From UBA10646 sp003456175 (GTDB lineage Bacteria; Bacteroidota; Bacteroidia; Chitinophagales; Chitinophagaceae): a DNA stretch of 64,000 bases. The stretch lies in NCBI GenBank assembly GCA_031976225.1, contig DALYLQ010000005.1:31848-95847 (forward strand), read 5' to 3'. The notes under the pieces are model-generated. The model was given only the letters and a program-made list of their open reading frames with translations. It searched no databases and was not told where the DNA came from. The position numbers were made by a program, and so were the translations under genes. This document shows positions 26,215-34,604 of this stretch, piece by piece (position 1 is the stretch's first letter; each line of letters begins with the position of its first letter).

Positions 26215-27477
26215 CTATAAATGAACAATTTGCTCACGTCCGGGGCCATTACTTACATATTTAACAGGCGCTTGCACAAATTGGTTGATGAACTTGATGT
26301 ATTCGTGCATTGCAGTTGGTAGTGCTTCAGGATTTTTAATAGCATCGGTAGCGGTATGCCAGCCTGCAAATTTTTGGTAACGAGGTTCAATGGTTACACG
26401 ACTCATTTGGTATGGTACATAGGCACTAGGCTGCCCGTTCACCAAATATTCTGTACAAGCTTGCAACTCACTGAAAGCATCTAATACATCGGCTTTGGTC
26501 ATTACTACTTGTGTAACACCATTCACCATACAAGTGTATTTTAATGCTACTAAATCAATCCAACCACAACGGCGAGGTCGGCCTGTAGTAGCACCAAATT
26601 CGTTACCGATTTTGCGTAATTCTTCGCCTGTTGCATCAAATAACTCAGTAGGGAAGGGGCCGCTGCCAACACGTGTACAATACGCCTTTGTAACACCTAA
26701 TACTTCTTTTATTTTTTGCGGTGCTACACCCAAGCCGGTACAAACACCAGCGCTGATTGTGTTGCTACTTGTAACGAAAGGAAAAGTGCCAAAATCAATG
26801 TCTAACATGGTTCCCTGTGCACCTTCTGCTAAAACTTTTTTGCCTTTGGCAATTTGCTCGTTAATGAAGTATTCACCGTTAACAATGTTGAGCGTACGTA
26901 AAAATTCTAGTGCTTCAAAAAACTCTTCTTCCCAAGCGGAGATGTCTTCAATAAAATGAAAGTTATCTAGTAGTTTTTGATGCTTTAAGCGAAGCTTAAT
27001 GTATTGTGTGGTAAATGACTTATCTAAGATATCGCCAACACGAATGGCGTTACGGCCAGTTTTATCCATGTAAGCAGGGCCAATACCTTTTAGGGTGCTA
27101 CCTATTTTGCTTTCGCCTTTGCTTAATTCACTTGCCTTATCGAGTGCACGGTGTGTTGGTAGAATAAGATTGGTACGTTCACTGATGAATAAGTTCTTAC
27201 GTACATCAATACCAAACTGGGCAACTCTATCGCATTCTCTTTTGAGTGTTACAGGATCTAACACTACACCACTACCTATAAGGTTAACGGTGTGTTGGTG
27301 AAATATACCCGATGGAATTTGATGTAGTACTACTTTTTCGCCATTAACATAAAGGGTATGGCCAGCGTTTGGACCACCTTGAAAGCGAGCAATAACATCG
27401 TACTGGGGGGCAAAGTAATCTACAATTTTACCCTTACCCTCATCGCCCCATTGGAGGCCTAAAATAACATCTACCAT
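26215..27477 (-). CDS. purA: Adenylosuccinate synthetase
   Basis: 420 residues from the ATG at 27477 (MVDVILGLQWGDEGKGKIVD); a start ten codons earlier would fall in the promoter box at 27512-27505. The GTP loop is GDEGKGK; other landmarks are GGPNAGHT, GSGVVLDP and GRPRRCGWID. It joins aspartate to IMP using GTP, the first of two steps to AMP. First gene of the likely purA-acidic protein-pabB operon. Confidence 0.96.
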   Translation of the reverse strand: MVDVILGLQWGDEGKGKIVDYFAPQYDVIARFQGGPNAGHTLYVNGEKVVLHQIPSGIFHQHTVNLIGSGVVLDPVTLKRECDRVAQFGIDVRKNLFISERTNLILPTHRALDKASELSKGESKIGSTLKGIGPAYMDKTGRNAIRVGDILDKSFTTQYIKLRLKHQKLLDNFHFIEDISAWEEEFFEALEFLRTLNIVNGEYFINEQIAKGKKVLAEGAQGTMLDIDFGTFPFVTSSNTISAGVCTGLGVAPQKIKEVLGVTKAYCTRVGSGPFPTELFDATGEELRKIGNEFGATTGRPRRCGWIDLVALKYTCMVNGVTQVVMTKADVLDAFSELQACTEYLVNGQPSAYVPYQMSRVTIEPRYQKFAGWHTATDAIKNPEALPTAMHEYIKFINQFVQAPVKYVSNGPGREQIVHL

Positions 27478-27504
27478 GGTTGTTTGAATTGCTTTTGGAG
27501 ATGG

Positions 27505-27512
27505 CAAAAGTA
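27505..27512 (-). promoter_or_regulatory. -7 promoter element of purA
   Basis: TACTTTTG on the - strand, 27 bases before the chosen purA start codon. Confidence 0.6.
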
Positions 27513-27568
27513 GGCTTTGCTTAAAAAGTTCTTGGTAAAAACTAGGTAAGCTGTAAAAATTAATTTCT

Positions 27569-27583
27569 CATTTACCGTAAGGT
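27569..27583 (+). repeat. Dispersed hairpin motif, exact copy
   Basis: CATTTACCGTAAGGT between the purA promoter and the stop codon of the histidine kinase gene at 27594. Confidence 0.9.
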
Positions 27584-27593
27584 GGCTCAAATA

Positions 27594-29015
27594 CTACTGT
27601 TGGCAATAATAAAGTAGCTTCTGCTGCAAATCGTTCGGGTTAAATGGCTTGGCTAAATAATCGTTCATGCCTGCAGCAAAGGCATCGGCTCTAACGCTGG
27701 CGGTAACGGTTGCTGTTAGAGCAATAATGGGTGTTTTGGCATTGGTAATGGCGCCACGTATGTATTTGGCTACATCAATACCATTCATGTCGGGGAGTTG
27801 AAGATCGAGCAGTACGGCATCGAATAAGTTGGAGTCGCTCATGTGAATGCCCTCTGTACCGGTGCGGGCTACATGCACTTGTGTGCCCCAACTATCGAGG
27901 AAGTTTTTAGCCACAATAATGTTGAGTTCATTGTCTTCAACTAACAAAATTTTACAACCTCTTAAGTCGGCAGCATTATTGTTATGTTCTTGTATTTTTT
28001 CGGCTGGTGCGGTTGCAATAGGCATATCGAGCGTGAAATAAAAAGTACTGCCTTGCCCGAGTGTGCTCTGTACTTCTATACTGCTGTTCATAAGTTCTAG
28101 CAGTCGTTTTGTAATTGCCAGGCCTAAGCCAGTGCCACCAAACTTGCGTGTAGTATCGTTGCTAGCCTGCACGAAGCTGTCGAAGATAATTGGTATTTTG
28201 TCTGGCGCAATACCGATGCCTGAATCTTGCACTTGAAATACAATACGTGCATGATCGCCGAAACTTTCGAAGGTACTTACCTCTAATGTAACACTGCCTT
28301 GTGGGGTGAATTTTATCGCGTTGCTCAGTAAGTTAGAAAGTACCTGGTTGAGTCGATTGACATCTCCACTTACGTAAATGGGTAGGTTGGGGTTGAGCTT
28401 CGCTTGTAGGCTAATCTGCTTTTCGGAGGCTCGCACCTGATACATGGCTACTAACTGCGTTAAAAAGTCTGGCAAATCGAAAACATTGTTTTCTAATTCA
28501 ATTTTGCCGGCCTCTATTTTACTGTAGTCGAGAATATCGTTCACCAGCGCTAACAGGTTTTCGCCGCTGAATTTCAGGATATTCAAATGCTGTATTTGCT
28601 CGGGTTTTGGATTTGTTTCCAATAAGTGAAAGCTAATACCAATAATTGCATTGAGTGGTGTACGTATTTCGTGACTCATAGTGCTGAGGAACTCATTTTT
28701 AGACTGCAATGCTTCCTGAGCAATATGATTGGCTTTTTCTAGTTGTTCGTTCTGAACTTTTATTTCGTTGCTACGCTGTACAAGTAATCTGTTAACTTCT
28801 GCTATTTCTCGTTTTTGTTCTTTTTGTTCTTCAACATTCGCTTCGAGCATTCGAATAATTACTTCCTTTTCTTCAATGTATCGCTGCACTTTAAAGTCGA
28901 GCATAGCAAACTCTTCCTTGATACCATCTAAGAGTTGGTGCAGTTGTTGGTACGATTGATGACCTGAAGGAACATGTTCGGCCAACATTTGCTTTATTGC
29001 ATCGAGTTGTTGCAT
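27594..29015 (-). CDS. Hybrid sensor histidine kinase with receiver domain
   Basis: 473 residues and no membrane helix. Residues ~30-100 form a coiled coil. HisKA has the phosphorylated His in STMSHEIRTPLNAI (~residue 115). The ATPase domain has NLLSNAIKF, DSGIGIAP and GGTGLGLAI. The C-terminal receiver has ILLVEDNE, the phospho-Asp in LLDLQLPDMNG and Lys in LAKPF. It lacks its own sensor, and the FIST-domain protein encoded 41 bases upstream is a natural sensory partner. The output after the receiver is unknown, as no DNA-binding domain is attached or adjacent. Confidence 0.93.
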   Translation of the reverse strand: MQQLDAIKQMLAEHVPSGHQSYQQLHQLLDGIKEEFAMLDFKVQRYIEEKEVIIRMLEANVEEQKEQKREIAEVNRLLVQRSNEIKVQNEQLEKANHIAQEALQSKNEFLSTMSHEIRTPLNAIIGISFHLLETNPKPEQIQHLNILKFSGENLLALVNDILDYSKIEAGKIELENNVFDLPDFLTQLVAMYQVRASEKQISLQAKLNPNLPIYVSGDVNRLNQVLSNLLSNAIKFTPQGSVTLEVSTFESFGDHARIVFQVQDSGIGIAPDKIPIIFDSFVQASNDTTRKFGGTGLGLAITKRLLELMNSSIEVQSTLGQGSTFYFTLDMPIATAPAEKIQEHNNNAADLRGCKILLVEDNELNIIVAKNFLDSWGTQVHVARTGTEGIHMSDSNLFDAVLLDLQLPDMNGIDVAKYIRGAITNAKTPIIALTATVTASVRADAFAAGMNDYLAKPFNPNDLQQKLLYYCQQ

Positions 29016-29056
29016 ATGTAGCGTAATAGCTTAAGCTGGTGTTTGTAATAGTACGT

Positions 29057-30187
29057 TTATTTTTTTTCTTTAATGAGTAGTAGGCTGCAAGTTTCGTTAT
29101 GGAAGTCGCTGCCGCCCTCGGCAGTATTACCAATTTCGCCATAGGTAAAGAAACCAATCATCGGTTTGTTCCAAACGGCTCTAATGCCTTGAATTTCTTT
29201 ACGAATCATAGGGCCGAATGCAATATGTCTGGCGAAGCAGCTGAAAAGAATCATAGCATCGGCATCGTTGTTAGCATTACTGCCATAATTTGCAAATTCT
29301 TGCACGGTGCTGTCGATCACATCAAAATCGGGCGGAACGCAAAAGTGTACTTTTTCACCTTCTTTAATGCCTCCCGGGAACATGAGTCCTCCATCGTCGG
29401 TAGAAAATAATGGTGCTCTCAAAACGGTGGTGCCATCTTCACGATATACTTGTAAAGGATACTTTACACCCTCTTCTAATACAATATGCTTTTGATCGCT
29501 AAGGCCAACAAAGCGGTTGTAAAGCTTCATAGCTGGCGTGTTATCGATTTCGTACACTACGTTGTTTTCGCTTCTGGTAACTTCAAGTACAGGACCAATA
29601 CTTTTCCATCCGCTAATAGCTAAACCCTTTAATGCAATGATGTTGGCATCAAAGGCAACAATTGCGATGCCATTATCACTGGCGATGTGATTGTTGTACA
29701 CCTCGGTTTTAACTAGTTGTAGGTCGTCGCCGGCAAGGCCCCCTACTAGGGTAACATCTTTTCCAAGTACGTGTTGAATGCCTTTTACAATTTCGCTTCC
29801 ATCGTTTTTAATGCCGCTAGAAAGTAAAAGGATAGATGGTTGTGTGTATGATAATTGTACTTGTGTAGCCATGAGTTCTGCGGTGCTTCCGGCCGTCATT
29901 CCTGGTTCAATATGTTGCACATAAGATTTGTAGGCACCCTCAGGAACTTCTAGTAATAACGCAACAATGGCGTGCTCCAACACAAGGTCGTCTACAATTT
30001 CACCAGCACTGGTGCAGCCTATTAGATCAATATTTCTTTTAGACATGATGGCTTGTATTTCGCTGATGGCCTGCTTTGGGCTGCTAAATACAATGGCAAA
30101 ATTGGGTCTTAGGCCAGTAGACAAACGAACATCAAGCCGTTCTTCAAATTCTTGGATGTGCTTACTGCTAATGGTTGTTGTGTTCAT
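29057..30187 (-). CDS. FIST-domain sensory protein
   Basis: 376 residues matching the FIST N and C arrangement: LRPNFAIVFSSPKQ, DLIGCTSAGEIVDD, VTLVGGLAGDDLQL, then the C-terminal part with MKLYNRFVGL, PLFSTDDGGLMFPGGI and FSCFARHIAFG. FIST domains are thought to bind small ligands, perhaps amino acids, in signalling proteins. There is no membrane segment, so it would sense cytoplasmic ligands. It sits directly upstream of the hybrid kinase on the same strand, and the pair probably forms a split receptor-kinase. The ligand is unknown. Confidence 0.85.
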   Translation of the reverse strand: MNTTTISSKHIQEFEERLDVRLSTGLRPNFAIVFSSPKQAISEIQAIMSKRNIDLIGCTSAGEIVDDLVLEHAIVALLLEVPEGAYKSYVQHIEPGMTAGSTAELMATQVQLSYTQPSILLLSSGIKNDGSEIVKGIQHVLGKDVTLVGGLAGDDLQLVKTEVYNNHIASDNGIAIVAFDANIIALKGLAISGWKSIGPVLEVTRSENNVVYEIDNTPAMKLYNRFVGLSDQKHIVLEEGVKYPLQVYREDGTTVLRAPLFSTDDGGLMFPGGIKEGEKVHFCVPPDFDVIDSTVQEFANYGSNANNDADAMILFSCFARHIAFGPMIRKEIQGIRAVWNKPMIGFFTYGEIGNTAEGGSDFHNETCSLLLIKEKK

Positions 30188-30248
30188 ATGTACTAAGGTT
30201 ATTACTGGGTGTTTCGGGTGGTAAAATACTCAGAGTTTATAGTAAATC

Positions 30249-31016
30249 CTAAGTTTTTTCAGTGTCGTAACGTTCAACTTTTTGAATGCCGTTCAATTGT
30301 TTTAAACGAACTACGAGTTCTTCTAACTCTTCTTTATCGTGTACGAAAACTCGAATATTACCTTCAAACAAGCCCTCTGTGCTTTCGATACTCAAGGCCG
30401 AAATATTAATTTTCATATCACCGCTTATGATATTGGTGATTTTATTGATGACACCCACATCGTCGAGACCAACAATTTTCAATCCTGTCAAGAAAGATAT
30501 TTCCTTGTTTTTAGCCCACTTGGTTTTTACCACACGGTGGCCATAGTTTGCCATCATTTGGGCGGCATTGGGGCAACTGGTGCGGTGTATGGTAAGCCCT
30601 TTACCTGTTGTTACAAAACCAAATACATCGTCGCCGGGAATTGGGTTGCAACATTTGGCAAGGTTATACATGATTTTATCGCTGCTCTCCCCGAAAATAA
30701 TGAGCTCACTGTCTTTAGCACTTGGCTTAGGTGTGTACTCTGTAAGCTCTGTTTTAGCTTCTGTTTTAATTACTTTGGGCGCTTCTAGCTTATCGCCGAG
30801 TACATGAAATTCTTTGAGCTCTTTTAGATCGATGCGTTTGATGGCGATTTCGTAGAATAAATCGAGCTGGCTAGGTACTTTGTAATAAGTAACCAACTCA
30901 TCGATATTGTGTTGGTGAAAAGCTGCACCTAAGCCTTCAAGTTTGCGTTGGGCAATGTATTTTCCTTCGTCGGCAATTTTCCGCTTTTCTTCTTTCAGGG
31001 CATCTTTAATCTTAGC
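30249..31016 (-). pseudogene. rel: C-terminal part of frameshifted Rel protein (helical/zinc-finger region and ACT domain)
   Basis: In this frame the sequence is open from codon GCT at 31016 (a TAA precedes it) to 30249. It reads AKIKDALKEEKRKIADEGKY, continues to the conserved NLAKCCNPIPGDDVFGFVT Cys segment and HRTSCPNA, and ends with an ACT domain (VGLDDVGVINKITNIIS). These are the regulatory regions that normally follow the TGS domain in the same polypeptide. Here they are one frame (-1) away from the synthetase part, which stops at 30995. An internal ATG at 30896 could start a separate 215-residue protein. Either the gene is truncated, the two pieces work in trans, or the shift is an assembly error. 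Confidence 0.75.
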
Positions 31017-32506
31017 TTAATAACAATATTGAGCCAGTCTTCACTTGGTTTTTGTTTGTTACTAGTGATAATCTCAATTTGATCGCCACTACGAAGTTTA
31101 TGGCTTATTGGCACTAGTTTATGGTTCACTTTAGCGCCAATACATTTACTACCGATGGCACTGTGAATCGAAAAAGCGAAATCTAATGCTGTGCTACCTA
31201 CTGGCAGCATTTTCACATCACCTTTCGGGGTGTACACATAAATTTCTTCTGCTAAAAAACTAGTTTTAAAGTCTTGTAAAAAGTCAACAGAATCGGTGTC
31301 TTGGCTGGTAATCACTTCTCTTATTTGACCGAACCATTTGTCGAAACGATCTTCATTGGCGCTACCTTCCTTGTATTTATAATGTGCTGCTAAACCCTTC
31401 TCGGCAATTTCATTCATACGTTTGGTACGAATTTGCACTTCTACCCAACGGCCCTGTGGCCCCATTACGGTGGTGTGTAATGCTTCGTAGCCGTTGCTTT
31501 TGGGGTTGCTGAGCCAATCTCTCAATCGTTCAGGGCTTGGCGTGTACTCATCGGTAATCATACTGTACACTTTCCAACACTCTTCTTTCTCCTTTTCTTG
31601 CGATGAATCTAGAATTACACGAATGGCGAATAAGTCATACACCTCTTCAAACGCAACTCCTTTTTTCTTGATTTTATTCCAAATGCTATGAATACTTTTC
31701 GGGCGGCCATAAATTTCAAACTTGAATCCGGAGCGGTCTAGCTTTTCCCGTAAGGGACGAATAAACTCATTGATGTATCTGGTTCGTTCTCTTTTGGTTT
31801 CAGAGAGTTTTTTAGCAATATCTCTATATGCCTCAGGTTCCATGTATTTCATGGATAAATCTTCCAACTCTGTTTTTATAGAGTATAAACCCATACGGTG
31901 GGCAAGTGGTGCATATACCCAAATGGTTTCGCTAGCAATTTTTAACTGCTTTTCACGCTTCATAAAATCAAGCGTACGCATGTTGTGCAGGCGGTCGGCA
32001 AGCTTAATGAGTATCACCCGAGGGTCGTCGGTAAGGGTGAGGAGTATTTTTTTGAAATTCTCTGCTTGCTGACTTGTGTTCGTATCCATTACGTTGGATA
32101 TCTTGGTAAGTCCGTCTACAATTTTGGTGATTTCGTTACCAAATTCTCGTTCTAAATCTTCCAGCGTAAGGTCAGTATCTTCAACAGTATCGTGAAGCAG
32201 TGCACAAATGGTACTACGAACACCTAAACCAATTTCTTCAACGCATATTTTCGCTACAGCCAAAGGGTGCAGAATGTAAGGTTCGCCACTTTTTCTACGC
32301 ATGGTTTTATGGGCATCGGCTGCCATTTCAAAAGCAATACGCACTAACTCTCTATCGCCACGTTTTAGCTTTGGGCGAAGTCCGCGAAGTAATGCTCTGT
32401 AGTGTCGAAGAATTTCCTGCTTTTCCTGTTCAGGATCAAGATCGTACTTCGGAATTGGTATTTCTTGTGTTGGTGGTATAATACTTTCTAATGGATTCAT
32501 TTGCAT
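30995..32506 (-). CDS. rel: (p)ppGpp synthetase/hydrolase Rel, truncated after the TGS domain
   Basis: 503 residues. The HD hydrolase domain is intact (ILHPLAVA, LLHDTVEDT, KLADRLHNMRTL). The synthetase domain has GRPKSIHSIWNKIK, YDLFAIRVI and VQIRTKRMNEIAEKG. The TGS domain follows (EEIYVYTPKGDVKMLPVGST...). After SEDWLNIVI the frame runs through an unrelated KLRLKMP to a stop, where family members continue into a helical domain and ACT. The missing sequence is present in the -1 frame downstream. Rel makes and breaks ppGpp in the stringent response; loss of the C-terminal regulatory part generally disturbs ribosome control. Start at 32506 or the ATG at 32500. Confidence 0.85.
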   Translation of the reverse strand: MQMNPLESIIPPTQEIPIPKYDLDPEQEKQEILRHYRALLRGLRPKLKRGDRELVRIAFEMAADAHKTMRRKSGEPYILHPLAVAKICVEEIGLGVRSTICALLHDTVEDTDLTLEDLEREFGNEITKIVDGLTKISNVMDTNTSQQAENFKKILLTLTDDPRVILIKLADRLHNMRTLDFMKREKQLKIASETIWVYAPLAHRMGLYSIKTELEDLSMKYMEPEAYRDIAKKLSETKRERTRYINEFIRPLREKLDRSGFKFEIYGRPKSIHSIWNKIKKKGVAFEEVYDLFAIRVILDSSQEKEKEECWKVYSMITDEYTPSPERLRDWLSNPKSNGYEALHTTVMGPQGRWVEVQIRTKRMNEIAEKGLAAHYKYKEGSANEDRFDKWFGQIREVITSQDTDSVDFLQDFKTSFLAEEIYVYTPKGDVKMLPVGSTALDFAFSIHSAIGSKCIGAKVNHKLVPISHKLRSGDQIEIITSNKQKPSEDWLNIVIKLRLKMP

Positions 32507-32597
32507 ACCCTCGTAAGGTACGAAAATGCAACTTTCAACGATGTTTTCGCCTTATGTTTTCCTTGTTTTGAGTAAGAATATATCTTTTTTGATAGAT

Positions 32598-32644
32598 ACC
32601 TTACGGTAAATGTGTTTGTGCTGCTTCAACATTTGCCGTAAGGC
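32598..32644. repeat. Inverted pair of dispersed hairpin motifs between divergent rel and dnaX
   Basis: ACCTTACGGTAAATG (32598-32612) and CATTTGCCGTAAGGC (32630-32644) face each other across 17 bases; the CCTTACGG...CCGTAAGG arms can pair into a larger hairpin. The second copy has the G/C-swapped stem. Confidence 0.85.
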
Positions 32645-32674
32645 GGTTATTGTTGTTCAACGAATTGCAATTGT

Positions 32675-32682
32675 TATCTTGC
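32675..32682 (+). promoter_or_regulatory. -7 promoter element of dnaX
   Basis: TATCTTGC, close to TAnnTTTG, with TTGTTG ~20 bases upstream as a -33 element. It ends only seven bases before the dnaX ATG, so the message is nearly leaderless. Confidence 0.5.
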
Positions 32683-32689
32683 ACCTCGC

Positions 32690-34513
32690 ATGAATGAGTT
32701 TATTGTTTCGGCACGTAAGTATAGGCCACAGAATTTTAATACTGTAGTTGGGCAGCAGCACATTACTACCACTTTAAAGAATGCCATTAAAACAGGGCAA
32801 TTGGCACATGCATTCTTGTTTTGTGGTCCGCGGGGCGTGGGCAAAACAACTTGTGCACGTATTCTAGCTAAAACCATCAATTGCGAAAACTTGCAACCCG
32901 ATGGAGAAGCCTGTAATGAATGCCATAGCTGTAAGAGTTTTGAAGAGGGCACTTCGCTTAATATTCATGAGTTAGATGCTGCGAGTAATAACTCTGTAGA
33001 TGATATTAGAGCATTGGTAGAACAAGTACGTTTTGCGCCGCAAGCAGGTAAGTATAAAATTTATATTGTAGACGAGGTGCACATGTTGAGTGCCAGTGCC
33101 TTTAATGCTTTTCTAAAAACTTTAGAAGAGCCGCCTGGCTATGCGAAATTTATTTTAGCTACTACTGAAAAACATAAAATTCTGCCAACGATCTTAAGTC
33201 GTTGTCAAATCTTCGACTTTAAAAGAATTACTTCAAACGATACGGTTGAACATTTGGCAGAAATTATTGCCAACGAGCATATACAAGCCGAAAAAGCGGC
33301 ATTGCAAGTAATAGCGCAAAAAAGCGAAGGTTGCATGCGTGACGCTTTAAGCATACTCGATAAAATTGTAAGCTTTACAGGAGGTACAGTTACCTACCAA
33401 AATACGTTAGAAAATTTAAATATACTTGATGAAGATTACTTCTTTAAGTTGATTGATGCATTATTAACACAAAACCTCGCAGATACACTATTACTCTTCG
33501 ATGAAATTAACCGTAAGGGATTTGAAGGTGATATTGTATTGAACGGTTTTGCTACTTGCCTCCGTAATGTATTGGTATGTAAAGATGCACGGGCACTACA
33601 ATTACTCGATGTAGTAGCGGGCATGGAAGAAAAGTATAAAAGTTACGCTCAAAAAATTAGTACTGCGTTTTTAGTAAGTGCACTACAAATTATTAACGAG
33701 GCCGAGGTACAGTACAAAATGGCTCGTAATAAACGCTTGCATGTAGAAATGATGTTGATTAAAATCAACTACTTACAACAAGCTATTGAAATAACTTCTG
33801 CAAATGGTTTTGTAGCAAAAAAAAAACGACTTGATGGCCCTATAGCCATAGCTACTAAATCGTTACCGTCGCTTACCACCAAAGCCAGTTCAGCCGAAGC
33901 AGCTAATAGTAATGCTGCTGCAAAATTATACATTGAAACCCCTGCCGCTGCATCCAACAGGCCATCAGCAATAGCAGCGCCAACAGCTACTGAAGTAGCT
34001 ACGCCAGCGCCAACTCCGGCGATAAGTGGCGGGCTAGGGCAGCAAGCCCCTAGTGGTGGCAGCAAGCCCGATTTACTAGCGCTGTTACAGCAACATACAG
34101 CCGCCCGTGGTTATACTGTATCGGCAGTAAAGCAACCACAAGCCTTAACAGTAGAGAAGTTGAGAGCGGCTTGGGATGCGTATGCACAAAACTATTTGGC
34201 CAATACAAAACTGAGTGCTTTTGCTGCCTTTCAGCAAGCAGAATTGGTTGTAGAATCAGACATACGTTTTATGGTGCGTACCAATTCACACATTAATAAA
34301 AATTTTATTGAGAGTGAAAAAACAATGCTGTCTGATTTTATACAGCAATCGTTCACTAACATTAACATCACATTTGGGATAGAAGTAAATGCCAGCGATG
34401 TGGTAGTGAATATAGAACGGCCTTTGAGTAATCGAGAACGTTATGAGCAGCTTGCTACACAGTATCCTACGTTGCGAGCTTTAAAAGAAGGCCTACGTTT
34501 AGAAATAGAATAA
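32690..34513 (+). CDS. dnaX: DNA polymerase III subunit tau/gamma
   Basis: 607 residues. AAA+ clamp-loader ATPase with FCGPRGVGKTTCARILAKT (Walker A), a four-Cys zinc module (CENLQPDGEACNECHSC), YIVDEVHMLS (Walker B) and the arginine-finger SRC motif (ILSRCQIFDF). Conserved domain III ends near residue 365; an Ala/Pro/Thr-rich linker leads to the tau C-terminal domain. Exactly at that junction lies a run of ten A (33817-33826), where a slip in either direction ends translation within nine codons. That would give a ~381-384-residue gamma-like form. The clamp loader places the sliding clamp on primed DNA. Confidence 0.95.
   Translation: MNEFIVSARKYRPQNFNTVVGQQHITTTLKNAIKTGQLAHAFLFCGPRGVGKTTCARILAKTINCENLQPDGEACNECHSCKSFEEGTSLNIHELDAASNNSVDDIRALVEQVRFAPQAGKYKIYIVDEVHMLSASAFNAFLKTLEEPPGYAKFILATTEKHKILPTILSRCQIFDFKRITSNDTVEHLAEIIANEHIQAEKAALQVIAQKSEGCMRDALSILDKIVSFTGGTVTYQNTLENLNILDEDYFFKLIDALLTQNLADTLLLFDEINRKGFEGDIVLNGFATCLRNVLVCKDARALQLLDVVAGMEEKYKSYAQKISTAFLVSALQIINEAEVQYKMARNKRLHVEMMLIKINYLQQAIEITSANGFVAKKKRLDGPIAIATKSLPSLTTKASSAEAANSNAAAKLYIETPAAASNRPSAIAAPTATEVATPAPTPAISGGLGQQAPSGGSKPDLLALLQQHTAARGYTVSAVKQPQALTVEKLRAAWDAYAQNYLANTKLSAFAAFQQAELVVESDIRFMVRTNSHINKNFIESEKTMLSDFIQQSFTNINITFGIEVNASDVVVNIERPLSNRERYEQLATQYPTLRALKEGLRLEIE
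33817..33826 (+). promoter_or_regulatory. dnaX: A10 slippery run inside dnaX
   Basis: Encodes part of A376-K-K-K-R. With 11 A the reading becomes KKKTT-stop (TGA); with 9 A it becomes KKNDLMAL-stop (TAG). Position and outcome resemble the transcriptional-slippage site of Thermus dnaX. Confidence 0.6.
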
Positions 34514-34520
34514 TGGGTAT

Positions 34521-34602
34521 ACCTTATGGTAAATAATATGGGGCGGCCGCAGGCCGCCCCATATTATTTTATACTAATCTTATTGGACATTTACCGTAAG
34601 GT
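34521..34602. repeat. Inverted pair of dispersed motifs flanking a GC-rich hairpin
   Basis: ACCTTATGGTAAATA (34521-34535) and CATTTACCGTAAGGT (34588-34602) bracket the 18-bp hairpin at 34531-34569 between two convergent stop codons. Confidence 0.8.
34531..34569. terminator. GC-rich 18-bp perfect hairpin between convergent genes
   Basis: AAATAATAT arm plus core GGGGCGGCC-GCA-GGCCGCCCC; perfect stem, loop GCA. Core identical except for one loop base to the hairpin at 5858-5894, and in the same convergent setting. Confidence 0.78.
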
Positions 34603-34604
34603 TA

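Noticed and set aside
30995..31020. Programmed -1 ribosomal frameshift to join the two rel parts
   Set aside because: The 22-base overlap has no X-XXY-YYZ heptamer; TTAAAG allows only weak re-pairing, and the linker seems to lack residues, which fits a deletion better.
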